The notes under the pieces are model-generated. The model was given only the letters and a program-made list of their open reading frames with translations. It made no database searches and was not told the origin of the DNA. Made by a program: the position numbers and the translations under genes. This document shows, piece by piece, positions 42,875 through 55,300 of a stretch of 64,000 bases of DNA (position 1 is its first letter; every line of letters begins with the position of its first letter). The DNA lies in the NCBI GenBank assembly GCA_046349935.1, contig JAXMBK010000003.1, positions 806,001 to 870,000 on the forward strand. The letters run 5' to 3'. The DNA comes from CAIXSC01 sp046349935. GTDB taxonomy: Bacteria; Planctomycetota; Planctomycetia; Pirellulales; Pirellulaceae.

Positions 42875-45800
42875 ATGCCTGCGTCCCAATCGCCCTCTCC
42901 CTGTCCGCCGATTGCCGAACTCGACGCCTTTAACCTGGGCGCCGTCGTTCCCTCCGCGCGCTTCGCTCAACTCGCCGCTCATCTCGAAACGTGCCTCGAA
43001 TGCGTTCAAAAGCTGGAAGCCCGCGCTACGCTGGCCATGCCGTGGGACGCAACGCAACGCCTTGAGGGCGCCGAACAGCAAGGCCAGCGCTCCCCGACGT
43101 TTTGCCGCGAACCCCAGTTTCGCGACGCCCTCCAGCGCATCGCCCGCATCCCCGCTCAGTCGCTCGCCGCCGACTCCCCGCCGCGAATCGGCGTTTATGA
43201 AATCCAAGAGCGGCTTGGCGCGGGCGGCATGGGGACGGTGTACAAGTCGTGGCATCCGCGGCTGCAACGCCCCGTAGTGCTGAAGATGATTCGAGGGCGA
43301 GCGGCCGAGGAGTCGCAGGCGATCGCCCAGTTCCGCGACGAGATGGCGACGGTGGGACAGATCGACCACCCTCTGATCGTAAAGGCCTACGACGCGCAAG
43401 CATGGGAGGGTCGCGAGTACCTCGTCATGGAGTACGTCGGCGGACTCAACCTCCGGCAACTCGTGCAGCGCGACGGCGTCTTCTCCGTCGAGGACGCCTG
43501 CGCGGTCATCCACGAAGCCGCCCTGGGACTCGCCCATCTCCATGATCGAGGCATCCTCCATCGCGACCTCAAGCCCTCGAACATCGCGCTCGCGGACGAC
43601 GGACGAGTCAAAATCCTGGACCTCGGTTTGGCGCTGACGACGGAAGCCGCGTCTGACGCCGCAACAGAGGCTGCGACGGCGGCTGCGATAACGCCGCGCG
43701 AAGGAACGCTCGACTTCATGTCGCCCGAGCAGTTTGTGCACAGTCGTCGAGTGGCGGCGGCGACGGATCTGTTCTCCTTGGGCGCGACGCTGTACTACTT
43801 GTTGGTCGGCGAGTCGCCTTGGGCGGGCGTGGATCGACGAACCGACTCCCACACGGCCGTCGCCGCCGCACCACGATTCGACTCCGCAAAACTTCCGCCG
43901 CGATTACCGCGAGCGGTGCGCGCATGCCTCGTCGCACTGCTCGCCGTTCGCCCCGAAGACCGTCCCGCCTCCGCACTCAAGGCGGCGGCCGCCTTGCGGC
44001 CTTATGCCAAACGCTCGCAGCGCATCGAGCTCACGCCGCTTCCAGTCCCGCTTACGCCGTCTCGCGTTCCCTGGATCGCGGGCCTCGCGACGCTGTTCGT
44101 CGTGGTCGCACTTGCCACGACCCTCGCACTGCGCGCCATCGACGCCGACCACAAGGTCGCGGGCCGTGTTGATGTTGGTCGTGTCGATGTGGGCCGAGTC
44201 GACTCGGGCCAAAGCGAGGCGTCGATCGAGTCGCCGTCGAGTGCGTCTGCTTCCGAGCGTCGACCGTTCGTGGCATGGCGTCCCGGTTCGAGCGCCAACC
44301 AGCTTGAGGGGCTCGCCCAACTGCCGCCGCTCTTCGAGGACCTCGCGCGTTGGCAGGTCGAAACGATTCGACCGCGAGGCGTCGTCCAAGGGATGGCAGT
44401 CAGTCACGATGGGCGGCACTTTGCCCTTGTGAGCCAAGACGGGGCCGTGCGCGTGTTCGCCGTCGACGATCAGCGTCAGTCCTCTCGGCTCATCAGCCTC
44501 CTGCCGGCCGACGCACCGCCGCGCGACGCACCGCGACAGCTCGCGTGGCAGCCGCAAGGCGATCAGCTCGCATTGGCCGTCGCCGCCCCCGACGCGCCGC
44601 TTGTGATCTGGAATTGGCGTACATCGCAGAAGCGATTCGAACTGCGCGGACATGCCGGCGGTGTGTCTTCGCTTGCCTGGTCGCCGGATGGCGCGCTCTT
44701 GGCGTCGGTCGACGGCGAGGGAGGACTGCGTTTATGGGACGCCGACGGGCTGGTGCGACACTCCGCCAAAGTCAGCGACCATGTCTGCGGCGCTCTGGCT
44801 TGGCATCCCCAAGGGCAATCGTTGATCGTCGGCGACGAAACGGGGCGGCTGTTTCAGCATGCGATCGAGGATCACTCGACGCGGCTCGCCGCCGCACTCG
44901 CCGGCGGACAGGTCCGTGCGGTCGCGTGGCAGCCGGCAGGGAACGAGCTCGCCGCCGTCACCGCCGATCACCGCCTCCATCGCATGGATGGCCGAACCTT
45001 CGCCCAGCTGACGCCCAGCGAGTTGATTGGCGAACCGTTTCGAGCGCTCACGTGGCACGGCGCCCCGCCGACGCTCGAGGTGCTGACCGATTCGAGTCGC
45101 TTGGTCCTTAACTTCGCGTCGAACCAGCTAGAACGATTTCCCCTGGCGGATTCCGACGACGGCGCCTGGGTCGCGGCCGTCCCCTGCCGCGACCGGCAGT
45201 CGCGATGGATCGCCAATCTGAACGGGACCGTGCGAGAATTGGTTCCTCCTGAGCCGCCGCGCGAGTACTACCACGGTCCCGCGGCCTTCGTTCGCGATCT
45301 GGCCTGGAATCGAACCGGTACGCGTTTGGCCGTCTGCTCCGTCGACGACGGGATTCAGTTGTGGGGAGGACAAGGACGCCCCTATGGCATTCTGCGGCCG
45401 CGCAACCCCGTCGACGGACCGGTGCGCTGCGCCGTTTGGAGCGGCGATGGAAAGTACCTTGCCGCGGCTCGTCGGCACGGCGCAGGACTGGTGCATGTAT
45501 GGGACGCCGAGTCGCTCGAAGAAGTGGCGACGTGGCGGCTGGACGAGGGCGCGGGCGCGGCGGGAATCGAGTCGCTGGCTTGGTCCGACGACGGCCGCTG
45601 GCTCGTCGCCTGCGGCGAACAAGGACTCGTCGCCACATGGAACGTCGTCGAGCAACGCCCGGGGCCGTCGCTCGCGGTGCACCAGTCGTCACGCGTGAAT
45701 AGCGTGGCGAATTGTCCGCACACGCGTCGCTTCGCCACAGGCGATATGGACAAACGGATTTGCATCTGGGAACTCGATGACGCGGGCGCGATTCGAGTGC

Positions 45801-46342
45801 TCGCGACCTGGGAGTCGCAACGCGAACCCGTCTGGCATCTGGCTTGGAACCCAGCCGGCGATCGACTTGTCGCGACCGGCGCCGGCAAAAGCGTCTGGCT
45901 GCTCGACGCAGAGTCGGGAAGCGAGCGGTGGTCGTTTGAGTGTCCGATCCCGCCTGGCCGCGCCATGTGGAGACAGGATGGCGAGCGACTGTACGTCAAC
46001 GGCGGCGGCCTACGCGACGCAGCGACGGGCGGGCTTGTCGATGCACCACGGTTGTTCTTCGAGCCCGCTGCGATGAGCGCCGACGGCGAACGGCTGGCGT
46101 CGGTCTCGCTCACGCAAGTGATCACCGTCCACCACCCTCGCAACCCCCTGCCGCGGTGGCTCGGCATCGCCGTCGCCGCCGACTCGCATGTCACGTTTTC
46201 CCCCGCCGGCCAAGTCCTCTACTCAACGCATCGACTGGAAGAATCGCTGGTGTACGTCGTCGAGACGCGACCGGGCCAATTCCAAACGCTGCGTCCAACC
46301 GAGTTTGAACGCCTGATCAAGCGCCGTATTTCGAAGCTTTAG
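42875..46342 (+). CDS. Membrane Ser/Thr kinase with zinc motif and WD40 repeats
   Basis: 1155 residues from ATG 42875, with GGAG 9 bases upstream. Residues 36-43 are HLETCLEC, matching HxxxCxxC of zinc-binding anti-sigma factors. The kinase domain covers about 104-370: RLGAGGMGTVYKSW, VLKMI (Lys), LHRDLKPSNIAL and ILDLGLAL (DLG for DFG), then GTLDFMSPEQF. One membrane helix (VPWIAGLATLFVVVALATTL) lies near 400-425. The outer half (about 500-1150) is a series of WD40 blades, for example FELRGHAGGVSSLAWSPDGA and LLASVDGEGGLRLWDADG. It probably binds the sigma factor encoded before it, and senses an extracytoplasmic ligand through the propeller. Confidence 0.93.
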   Translation: MPASQSPSPCPPIAELDAFNLGAVVPSARFAQLAAHLETCLECVQKLEARATLAMPWDATQRLEGAEQQGQRSPTFCREPQFRDALQRIARIPAQSLAADSPPRIGVYEIQERLGAGGMGTVYKSWHPRLQRPVVLKMIRGRAAEESQAIAQFRDEMATVGQIDHPLIVKAYDAQAWEGREYLVMEYVGGLNLRQLVQRDGVFSVEDACAVIHEAALGLAHLHDRGILHRDLKPSNIALADDGRVKILDLGLALTTEAASDAATEAATAAAITPREGTLDFMSPEQFVHSRRVAAATDLFSLGATLYYLLVGESPWAGVDRRTDSHTAVAAAPRFDSAKLPPRLPRAVRACLVALLAVRPEDRPASALKAAAALRPYAKRSQRIELTPLPVPLTPSRVPWIAGLATLFVVVALATTLALRAIDADHKVAGRVDVGRVDVGRVDSGQSEASIESPSSASASERRPFVAWRPGSSANQLEGLAQLPPLFEDLARWQVETIRPRGVVQGMAVSHDGRHFALVSQDGAVRVFAVDDQRQSSRLISLLPADAPPRDAPRQLAWQPQGDQLALAVAAPDAPLVIWNWRTSQKRFELRGHAGGVSSLAWSPDGALLASVDGEGGLRLWDADGLVRHSAKVSDHVCGALAWHPQGQSLIVGDETGRLFQHAIEDHSTRLAAALAGGQVRAVAWQPAGNELAAVTADHRLHRMDGRTFAQLTPSELIGEPFRALTWHGAPPTLEVLTDSSRLVLNFASNQLERFPLADSDDGAWVAAVPCRDRQSRWIANLNGTVRELVPPEPPREYYHGPAAFVRDLAWNRTGTRLAVCSVDDGIQLWGGQGRPYGILRPRNPVDGPVRCAVWSGDGKYLAAARRHGAGLVHVWDAESLEEVATWRLDEGAGAAGIESLAWSDDGRWLVACGEQGLVATWNVVEQRPGPSLAVHQSSRVNSVANCPHTRRFATGDMDKRICIWELDDAGAIRVLATWESQREPVWHLAWNPAGDRLVATGAGKSVWLLDAESGSERWSFECPIPPGRAMWRQDGERLYVNGGGLRDAATGGLVDAPRLFFEPAAMSADGERLASVSLTQVITVHHPRNPLPRWLGIAVAADSHVTFSPAGQVLYSTHRLEESLVYVVETRPGQFQTLRPTEFERLIKRRISKL

Positions 46343-46380
46343 TTCCGCCCCCCCGCCCATCCTTTCGCCATCGAGTCGCC

Positions 46381-49300
46381 ATGTCTGTCGCCAAGCTATC
46401 CCCGACCACCGCTACCGCTCGCTCCCTCTCGAAGCCGTCGCGTCGCCGCCGACCCTCGAGCGTTCGCAGCCGGAAGTTTCGGTCGCTGTGGCTGGAGTCG
46501 CTCGAGTCGCGACGGATGTTCGCCGTCGACTGGCGCAACCCAGTCGATTCGCTCGACGTCGACGGCAGCGGTCAGATCGTGCCGCTCGACGCCCTCGAAA
46601 TCATCAACCGACTCAATTCGAGCGCCCCGAATGAACTGCCCGACGAGCGTGATCCAGCGTTGCCCTTCTGGGATGTCACGGGCGACCAGTTCGTCGCTCC
46701 GATCGACGCACTGTTCGTCATCAACCATATCAACTCGGTCGGCAGCGGCCTCCGGCGGCTTGAGGAGGGCGCTCTGTTCGCTCGACAAAGCGACGTCACG
46801 ATTACGCTCGGTCAACCCGCAGGTGCGCGGACGGTGCGGTTCGAACTGACGGCCGAGTTCGACGTGAGCGACGCAGCGCCCGCGCTCGAGGATCTGCTTG
46901 CGGTTTACTTGGTCGACGAGGAAGACGCACACCAAACGCTGCTCGACCGCGGCACGCCCGGCACCTCGCTGTTCAGTTGGTCCAACAACCAAGTGGAGGC
47001 TGCGGCGGGAACGGTGCGGTGGGATGGCGAGGTGCTGGAGATCGACACGTCGTCGATCGTCGACCGCGACACGGGCGTGTTGCGATTTCAACTGCTGAAC
47101 AACGACTCCGACCTCGGCACGCGCGTCACCATCCGGCCGCTGTCGAACGAGGTAGACCCCGCCGCGACGCCGCGATTCGCGCTGGCGGAGGACGCCACGA
47201 CGCTCGCTCCCGGCGCCCCGCTATCCCTGGGCGCGCTGCCGCTGCGCAACGACGTGCAGTTGGAAGCGAGCAACGTACGTTTCAATCGCTCGACAGGACG
47301 CTACGTTGCCGAAGTCAACGTCTTGAATCAGGGCGAATCTCTGGGACGCGAACTGGCAGTCGCCTTCCCCAATCTGCCCGTAGGCGTCAGTTTGGCGAAT
47401 GCCTCGGGGGCAACGCCGAGCGGCGCACCGTACGTAAACATGCAGGATGCTATTGGTCGCGGTGGACTCGTCTCGGGAAGCCGTTCAGCGGCATTACTCG
47501 TCGAGTTCGATAATCCACTCAACATCCCGTTTTCGCTGGTTCCCGAAGTGCGCGCGGCGTCGAATCAAGCGCCGACGCTTGCACCGATCGGCGCCCTGCA
47601 GGCCGTTCCCGGCGAAGTGCTCGTCGTCGACCTGCAAGCCTCCGATCCCAACGGCGACTCGCTTCAGTACTGGCTCGACTTCACAACGCCGCTCCCGACC
47701 AGCACGCTCGACTCGGATGGACGTTTGGTCTTCTATCCGGGGCCGGACGAAGTGGGGGTCTACCAGTTCACCGCGATCGCCTCGGACGGTTCGTTGCGCG
47801 CCGAAGTTCCCGTCACGCTGGAGATCGTTGCGGACCCCGTGACGACGTCGCGAGTGACCGGTCGAGTCCTCAAGGTCGACGGTTCGCCGCTGGCGGGAAT
47901 GCCGGTCGAACTGGGCGCCGTCCAGGGACTCACCGATGCCGCCGGTAATTTCACCCTCGACCTCGGCGCCGGTCCCATCGTCGGCGACACCTTGCGCATC
48001 CGCGGTGAGTTGTACGACGGTCCTGAAGCTTACCCTTTCATCGCCGAACGGCTCGAACTGGTGCTCGAACACCCCGCGTACCCTGGGGTGAATAACGTCA
48101 TCGCGCGCCCCATCTACCTCCCGGCGCTCGATTTAGAGAACGGCGGCGCGATCGATCCTCAGCGCGACACGCTCGTGACCACCGACGCCCTCCCCGGCGC
48201 GGCGGTTTTCGTCGCCGCCGGGACATTGATGAATCAGCAAGGAAGTCCGTTCGAGGGCGTCTTGAGCATCACGGAAGTGCCGACCGATCGCACGCCCGCC
48301 GCGTTGCCCGACGGACTGTTGCCCGATCTGGTCGTCACCATCCAACCGGGCGAAATGGTCTTTGCACAGCCCGCGCCGCTCACGCTCCCCAACCCCACCG
48401 GCTACGTGCCAGGGACGTTGATGGACCTATGGTCGATCAATCCCGTCACCGGCGACTTTGAAGTCGTCGGCACAGGGCGCGTGAGCGACGACGGCAGCGT
48501 CATCGAGACGATCGAGGGCGGCATCCGCAACAGCAGCTGGCACTTCTTTCTCTGGGTGCTCTATCGCACCTTCATGGGCGTCGACGACGCCCCTTGCGAA
48601 ACGTGCAAACCGAGCGGGCCGGCCCGGTCGACGGTCGATTTCCACACCGGTGCGATTACGGAACAAATGTTTGTCGGAGGCTACGGCGGCGGCGCCGGCG
48701 GCAGCTTAGGAGGCGGCGGCGGCGGCGTATCGCTCGTCTACAACTCACTCCGCGCCAGCGGCCGAACGGCGGTCTCTTTCGAGTCGTCGCTAGCGTGTGT
48801 GGCCTTCGCAGGATTCGAGCCGCCTCAACAACGATTTTTCGCACGGCTGTCTGCGACTCGAGGAAAGACAAGTTTCCATGTCGCCAGTCGGTTTTGGACG
48901 CTTCCCGACTGTTCTGGCGCCGGAAGCACCCGCATGGAGGCAGGCCTAATCGGCGACCTAAGCGGCTTCAACTCGGGCGAATACCAACTCGAACTCAAAA
49001 CGGGCGTGCTGACGCGCGGGGCCGATGGTGCGACCGCTGGGGCGCTCACGACGACTTCCGCCCCGATGATCTTCGTCAACTACGTCACAAGCCCCTTCGG
49101 CGCTGGGTGGGGCATCGCCGGCGTCCAGGAGATCATCGAGAACCCGAACGGCTCCGCAACGCTCATCGACGGCGACGGGACGACGATCACCTTCGGTCCG
49201 CCTCTCGCTCTGGGCCAACCCTACCAGAGCCCGCCAGGCGACTTCTCGCGGCTCGAAAAGCTCGGGGATGGAACGTTCCGCCGCACGCTGAAAGATCAAA

Positions 49301-52300
49301 CCGTCTACCAGTTCAACTCGGATAATCGGCTCGTAACGGTGACCGACCGGAACAACAATCACGTCGAGTATCGGTACGACCAGGGTCTCCTTTCCGAGAT
49401 CGTTGACACGGTGGGGCTCACGACTCGCTTCGTCTACCTCGGCGGTCGCTTGAACTCGATCATCGATCCGTACGGACGCACGACACGAGTTGCGCATGAC
49501 GACCGCGGCAACCTCATTCGAATCACTGATCCGATCGGCAACGAAACGTCGTGGGAATACGACGCCTTGCATGCGCCGACCAGCATGACCGATGCCAACG
49601 GCAACTACGGCGAAGATCGCTATTCGGTCGGCGGCCGCTCGATTGGTTCGGAGTTCCCCGACGGGTCTACTTCTACCGTGCGACCGGGCAAGTTGGTCGG
49701 CATCAGCGCCTCCGAGACCAACACGGAATGGGAGGCCGCGATCCCCATTCCGACAGACCGAGTGGCCTTGTATACCGACGTCAACGGAAACACGATCCGC
49801 ATGCGTCTGGACTCGTTGGGACAGCCGATCGAGATCTCCGACGACCTCGGCCCGATCGCCAGCGTGGTTCGCAACGAAGACAACTTGGTCGTGCATTCGA
49901 CGGACGGGCGCGGAAACATCGTGCGGTACGAATATGACGACCGCGGCAATCTCACGCTCGTCGCGGACTCGATCTCCGATTCGCTCCCGGCGCCCTCCGT
50001 CTATTGGATTTCGTCGACGGGCGGAGACTGGCATGATCCAGCAAACTGGAGCACGGGCGTCGTGCCAGGGCCGGAAGACGATGTACTGATCGAGATCCCT
50101 GGAGTCGACGCCGAGATCGTGGTGGGTTGGCCGCCGACTTCCGTGCATCGCTTGTACTCATTCGAGAAACTAACCATCGACACCGGGACGCTGACCCTCT
50201 CCGGCGACTCGCAGTTGTCGCAGACGCTAACCACGCGGCTCGGCGGCCAACTACGTGCCGAGGGCGTCGAAGCGAACATCGCGATTGACGGCGCGATCGC
50301 GGAAGGCGCGGCCATCTATGCCGAACAGGGGGCGGTCGTGACGCTGACGTCAGTCAACGCCGTCGACAATCTCGAATTGAACATCGCCCTGGGCGCCCAG
50401 CTGCGCGCTCCCCAGCTCAAGAACCTCGACGACGCCTTCGTGACGCTGTCCGCGGGCGGTTCGTTCGACGCATCCGTCCTCGAATCGATCGATGGTTCGT
50501 CGTTCGTATTGAGTGGACCTACAACTGAATATGTGTTGCCCAACTCGGTGACGTTATATCGAGCCGGCGCTGATTTGCGTTCACGCTACTTGCAGGCCGA
50601 AGACGGAGCGCTGCTCGACCTCTCGTCGTTGACGACGCTCGAACCCAACGTGTCGTTCTTCGATCTGCAGATCGCGGCGACTCAAGGCGGTCGATTGCGG
50701 CTTCCCAATGTGACGGCGATCAGCGATCAGACGTTCTACGTGACAGTCAGCGGCGACACGAGCGTCCTTGATGTGTCTGGCCTCTCGGAATTCGTCGACA
50801 GCACGATCACCTTGAACGATGGCGGGCAATTCGTCACGCCCAATCTGACTCGCATTGACGGAGCATCGTTCTTACTCTCTGGCGCTAACACGTCCTACAC
50901 AGCGCCAGCGGCGGCGACGAGCTACCTGCCGGGGCCGGGCGCCTTTGAACGCATGCTGAAGGTAGACGATGGCGCGACTCTGGATCTCAGCGCCATCTCC
51001 ATCATCGAATCCAGCGTCACCAGTTACAGCACGCGCATCTATGTATTCGGCGGCGGTACGCTGCTCGTTCCAAACATCGCCTCCTTCACCGACTATAGCG
51101 GCGAGATTCGAGCCGAAGGGGCCGGAAGCCGCATCGACCTGAGTGGGCTCACGACATGGACCGGGAGCGAAACGGTCGTGGGCGAGCGAGCGGCGCTCGT
51201 GTCAGGCGCAGGTTCGACGATTGTCTCGCCCCTCCTAACATCGCTGGCCAATGTCGACCTCTATGTCTCGGGCGCGGGTTCGCTTACGACTTCCCAGCTC
51301 ACGGAATTCCAACACGGTAGCATGAACATCGCGGATCGTGAAATCGATTTGAGCGGAATCACCGAGCTTGTCGACATTCGCCTGACGCTTCAAAACCAGG
51401 GCAGCGTGTTTACGCCCAATCTGACCAACATCGACGGTTCGTCGTTTCACCTCCGCGGCGCGGGCACGTCGTATTCGCTTCCCGCCGCGATCACGAGCTA
51501 TCATCCCGGGCCCGGAATCGGACATCGCGAGTTTCTGGTTGAACAACAAGCGTCGCTCGACCTTAGTTCGCTCACCTCCATCTGGCCCGTCGCCGATGGA
51601 TTCAGCACCTCGTTCTACGCCTATAGCGGCGGCACGCTGCTGCTGCCGCACGTCGCGGCCTTCACCGATAACAGCGTCGGCATCCATGCCGAAGGGGATG
51701 ACAGTCTTATCGATCTGTCGGGCCTGACATCGTGGATGGGACGCGACGTCAACAGCGGTCGACGTTCGAGCCTCAATTCAGTGGCTGGATCCACAATCGA
51801 CGCTCCGCTGCTGACCGAGCTACAGAACGTCGACATCGTCGCGACCGGCACCGGGACGCTGAGCACGTCCCAGATCGAACAGCTTCAGGCAGGTGGACTT
51901 GCTGTTACCGGTCGCGAAGTCGACCTGAGCGGCCTCGAGCAGATGATCGATGGCACCGTCGACCTGCGCGAGGGGGGCAACATTCTCGCCCCGAATCTCA
52001 TCGACATCGACGGGACGTCGTTCGCTCTCCGCGGCGCCGGCACGTCCTTCACGCTGCCCGCCGCCATCACCACTTATCAGCCCGGGCCCAGCGTGGGGCA
52101 TCGCTTCTTCCAAGTCGAAGAACTCGCATCGCTCGACCTTAGCTCGCTCACCTCCATCACGCCCGTCGCCGACGGATTCAGCACCTCGTTCAACGCCTAT
52201 AGCGGCGGCACTTTGCTTCTCCCCAATGTCCCGGCTTTCACTGACAACAGCGTCGGCGTCTACGCCGAAGGAGCTGGCAGCCACATCGACTTGTCGGCGC

Positions 52301-55300
52301 TGGCGTCGTGGACAGGACGCGACGTCAACAGCGGTCTTCGCTCCAGCCTCAGCTCGCTGGCGGGATCGACGATCGACGCGCCGTTGCTAACTTCGTTACA
52401 GAACGTCGACATCGTCGCGACCGGCGTCGGATCCCTGAGCACGGCCCAAATCGAGCAGCTTCAGCGAGGTGGACTCGCCGTCACCGAACGCGACGTCGAC
52501 CTGAGCGGCCTCGAGCAGATGATCGACGTTACCGTCGACCTGCGCGAGGGGGGCAGCCTCCTCACCCCGAATCTTGTCGACATCGACGGCTCTTCGTTCT
52601 CCCTCCGCGGCGTCGGCACTTCCTACACGCTGCCCGCCGCCATCACGACTTACCAGCCCGGGCCCGGCGTGGGGCATCGGTTCTTCCAAGTCGAAGAACT
52701 CGCGTCGCTCGACCTCAGCTCGCTCACCTCCATCACGCCCGTCGCCGACGGATTCAGCACCTCGTTCAACGCCTATAGCGGCGGCACGTTGCTTCTCCCC
52801 AATGTCCCGGCTTTCACCGACAACAGCGTCGGCGTCTACGCCGAAGGAGTTGGAAGCCACATCGACCTGTCGGCGCTGGCGTCATGGACGGGACGCGACG
52901 TCAACAGCGGTCTTCGCTCCAGCCTCATCTCGCTGGCGGGATCGACGATCGACGCACCGTTGCTAACTTCGCTACAGAACGTCGACGTCGTCGTCACAGG
53001 CGACGGGATGCTGAGCACGTCCCAAATCGAACTGCTTCAGCGAGGTGGCGTCACCGTCACCGAACGCGAGGTCGACCTGAGCGGCCTCGAGCAGATGATC
53101 GACGTTACCGTCGACCTCCGAGACGGCGGCAGCCTCCTCACTCCGAATCTTGTCGACATCGACGGCTCTTCGTTCTCCCTCCGCGGCGCCAGCACGTCCT
53201 ACACGCTGCCCGCCGCCATCACGACTTACCAGCCTGGCCCCGGCGTGGGGCATCGGTTCTTCCAAGTCGAAGAACTCGCGTCGCTCGACCTCAGCTCGCT
53301 GACCTCCATCACACCCGTCGCCGACGGATTCAGCACCTCGTTCTACGCCTTCAGCGGCGGCACACTGCTTCTCCCCAATGTCCCGGCTTTCACCGACAAC
53401 AGCGTCGGTGCCTACGCCGAAGGAGTTGGAAGCCGCATCGACCTGTCGGCGCTGACATCGTGGACAGGACGCGACGTCAACAGCGGACATACCTCGACCC
53501 TAGCGTCGCGTGCTGGCGCGACCATCGACTTGGGCAACCTCACCACCCTTTCCAGTGTGTATGCGACGTTTGACGATAGTTCGGGGTTCCCGCTCGCGCA
53601 AATCACGCACTGGCAAGAAGGCTCTCTCTCGTTCGAAGGCGGCGAATACGAGTTCACGCAACTAGTCGACGCGGACAACACGAACCTGACCATCGACGGC
53701 GCCATCGTCCGCGCCCCCGTTCTGACCAACATCGGCGCCGGCGCCATCACCATCACCAACGGCGGCTCGCTCGTCGCGCCGCTGCTCCCCGGTTTCGGCG
53801 GATCGGGCGGCGAGGGCGACGACGGTAGTGGCGACGGCGGAGATGGCGAAACCGCCGACGGCCAATCGGGCGGCGGCTCGAGCCCCGCTCCGGCCGGCGG
53901 CGGCGACGGTGAAAGCGGCGACGGCAACAACGGCGATGGCGAATCGCCGCTGCCGGAAGTCCCCACGCCTCGCCCGCGCACCTTCACCTACGATCCCGTC
54001 TTCAGCCAACTCACCAGCGCCACCGACGAACTCGGCCGACTCACCCTCTTCACGCTCGGCCCAGCCAACGGCAACGTGCTCGAGATGCGCCGCGTCGTGG
54101 GGCAGATCGACGCGATCAGCGGCGAGTCGGACGACCAGGTCTCGACCTACACCTATGCCGTCCGCGGGTTGCTCGACACCTACACGGACCCGCGCGGCAT
54201 CGTCACCGACTGGGATTACGATGCGCTCGACCGAGTGATCCAAGTGACCGTCGCCGTCGGCACGCCCGCCGAAGCCGTGTGGCTCACTGAATACGATGCC
54301 TTCGGTCGAGTGGCTGCGGAGATCGACCCGAACGGCAATCGCACCGAGTATGGCTACGATGCGCTCGACCGAGTGACCTTAGTCCGCGACGCGCTCGGCC
54401 ACGTCACTCAATACGCCTACGATTCCAAGGGCAACCTCACGCGGCTCACCGACCCCACCGGCGCGATCTGGCGTTTCCGGTACGACCGCCGCGATCGCCT
54501 GATCGAGACCGAAGATCCGCTCCAGCAAAAGACGATTTACGGCTACGATCGCGGCGGCAACTTGGTCCGAGTCACCGACCCGCTGGGCCATATCACTCGC
54601 TTTGAATACGACGTGCGCGGCCGCCGCACGGCGACGATCGATCCCGACGGCGGCGTCACGCGCTTCGAGTACGATCTCGACAACAACCTCACCGCGCTCA
54701 TCGACCCGGTCGGCAACCGAACCACCTTCGACTACGACGCGCGCAGCCGCCAGATCCGCGAAACCGACCCGCTCGGCAATGCAATCGTCTACACCTACGA
54801 CGCCGTCGACAACCTAATCGCGAAGCTCGACCGCAACGGCCGCACCACCACCTTCGCCTACGACTCGCTCGACCGCCTGGTCGCCGAAACGTGGGTCGGC
54901 GGCGGCAACGAGATCCACTACACCTACGACGCCAACGACAATCTGCTCACCGTCCAGGATGTTTTCAGCTCGCTAACCTATGCGTACGACGAGCAAAACC
55001 GCCCTACCTCGGTCGACAACGCCGGCACCCCTGGCGCGCCGCACGTGGTGCTCGACTACACCTACGATGCAGTCGGCAATGTGCTGAGCGTCGTCGATGC
55101 CATCTCGGGCCAGCCTGGCGCAACCACCAGCTATGCGTACGACGCCCTGCACCGCCTTAGTTCGCTCAGCCAGACTGGCCCGACCGTAGCCGACAAGCGA
55201 GTCGATTTCACCTACAACGAGATGGGTCAGTACGAGCATGTGCGCCGCTACAGCGACTTGGCCGCGACGCAGTTGGTGATCGACACCGAGTACACATACG

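Noticed and set aside
50764..53646. Regular repeats considered as a CRISPR array
   Set aside because: The units are 576 bases and keep one reading frame throughout; no short repeats with unique spacers and no cas genes.
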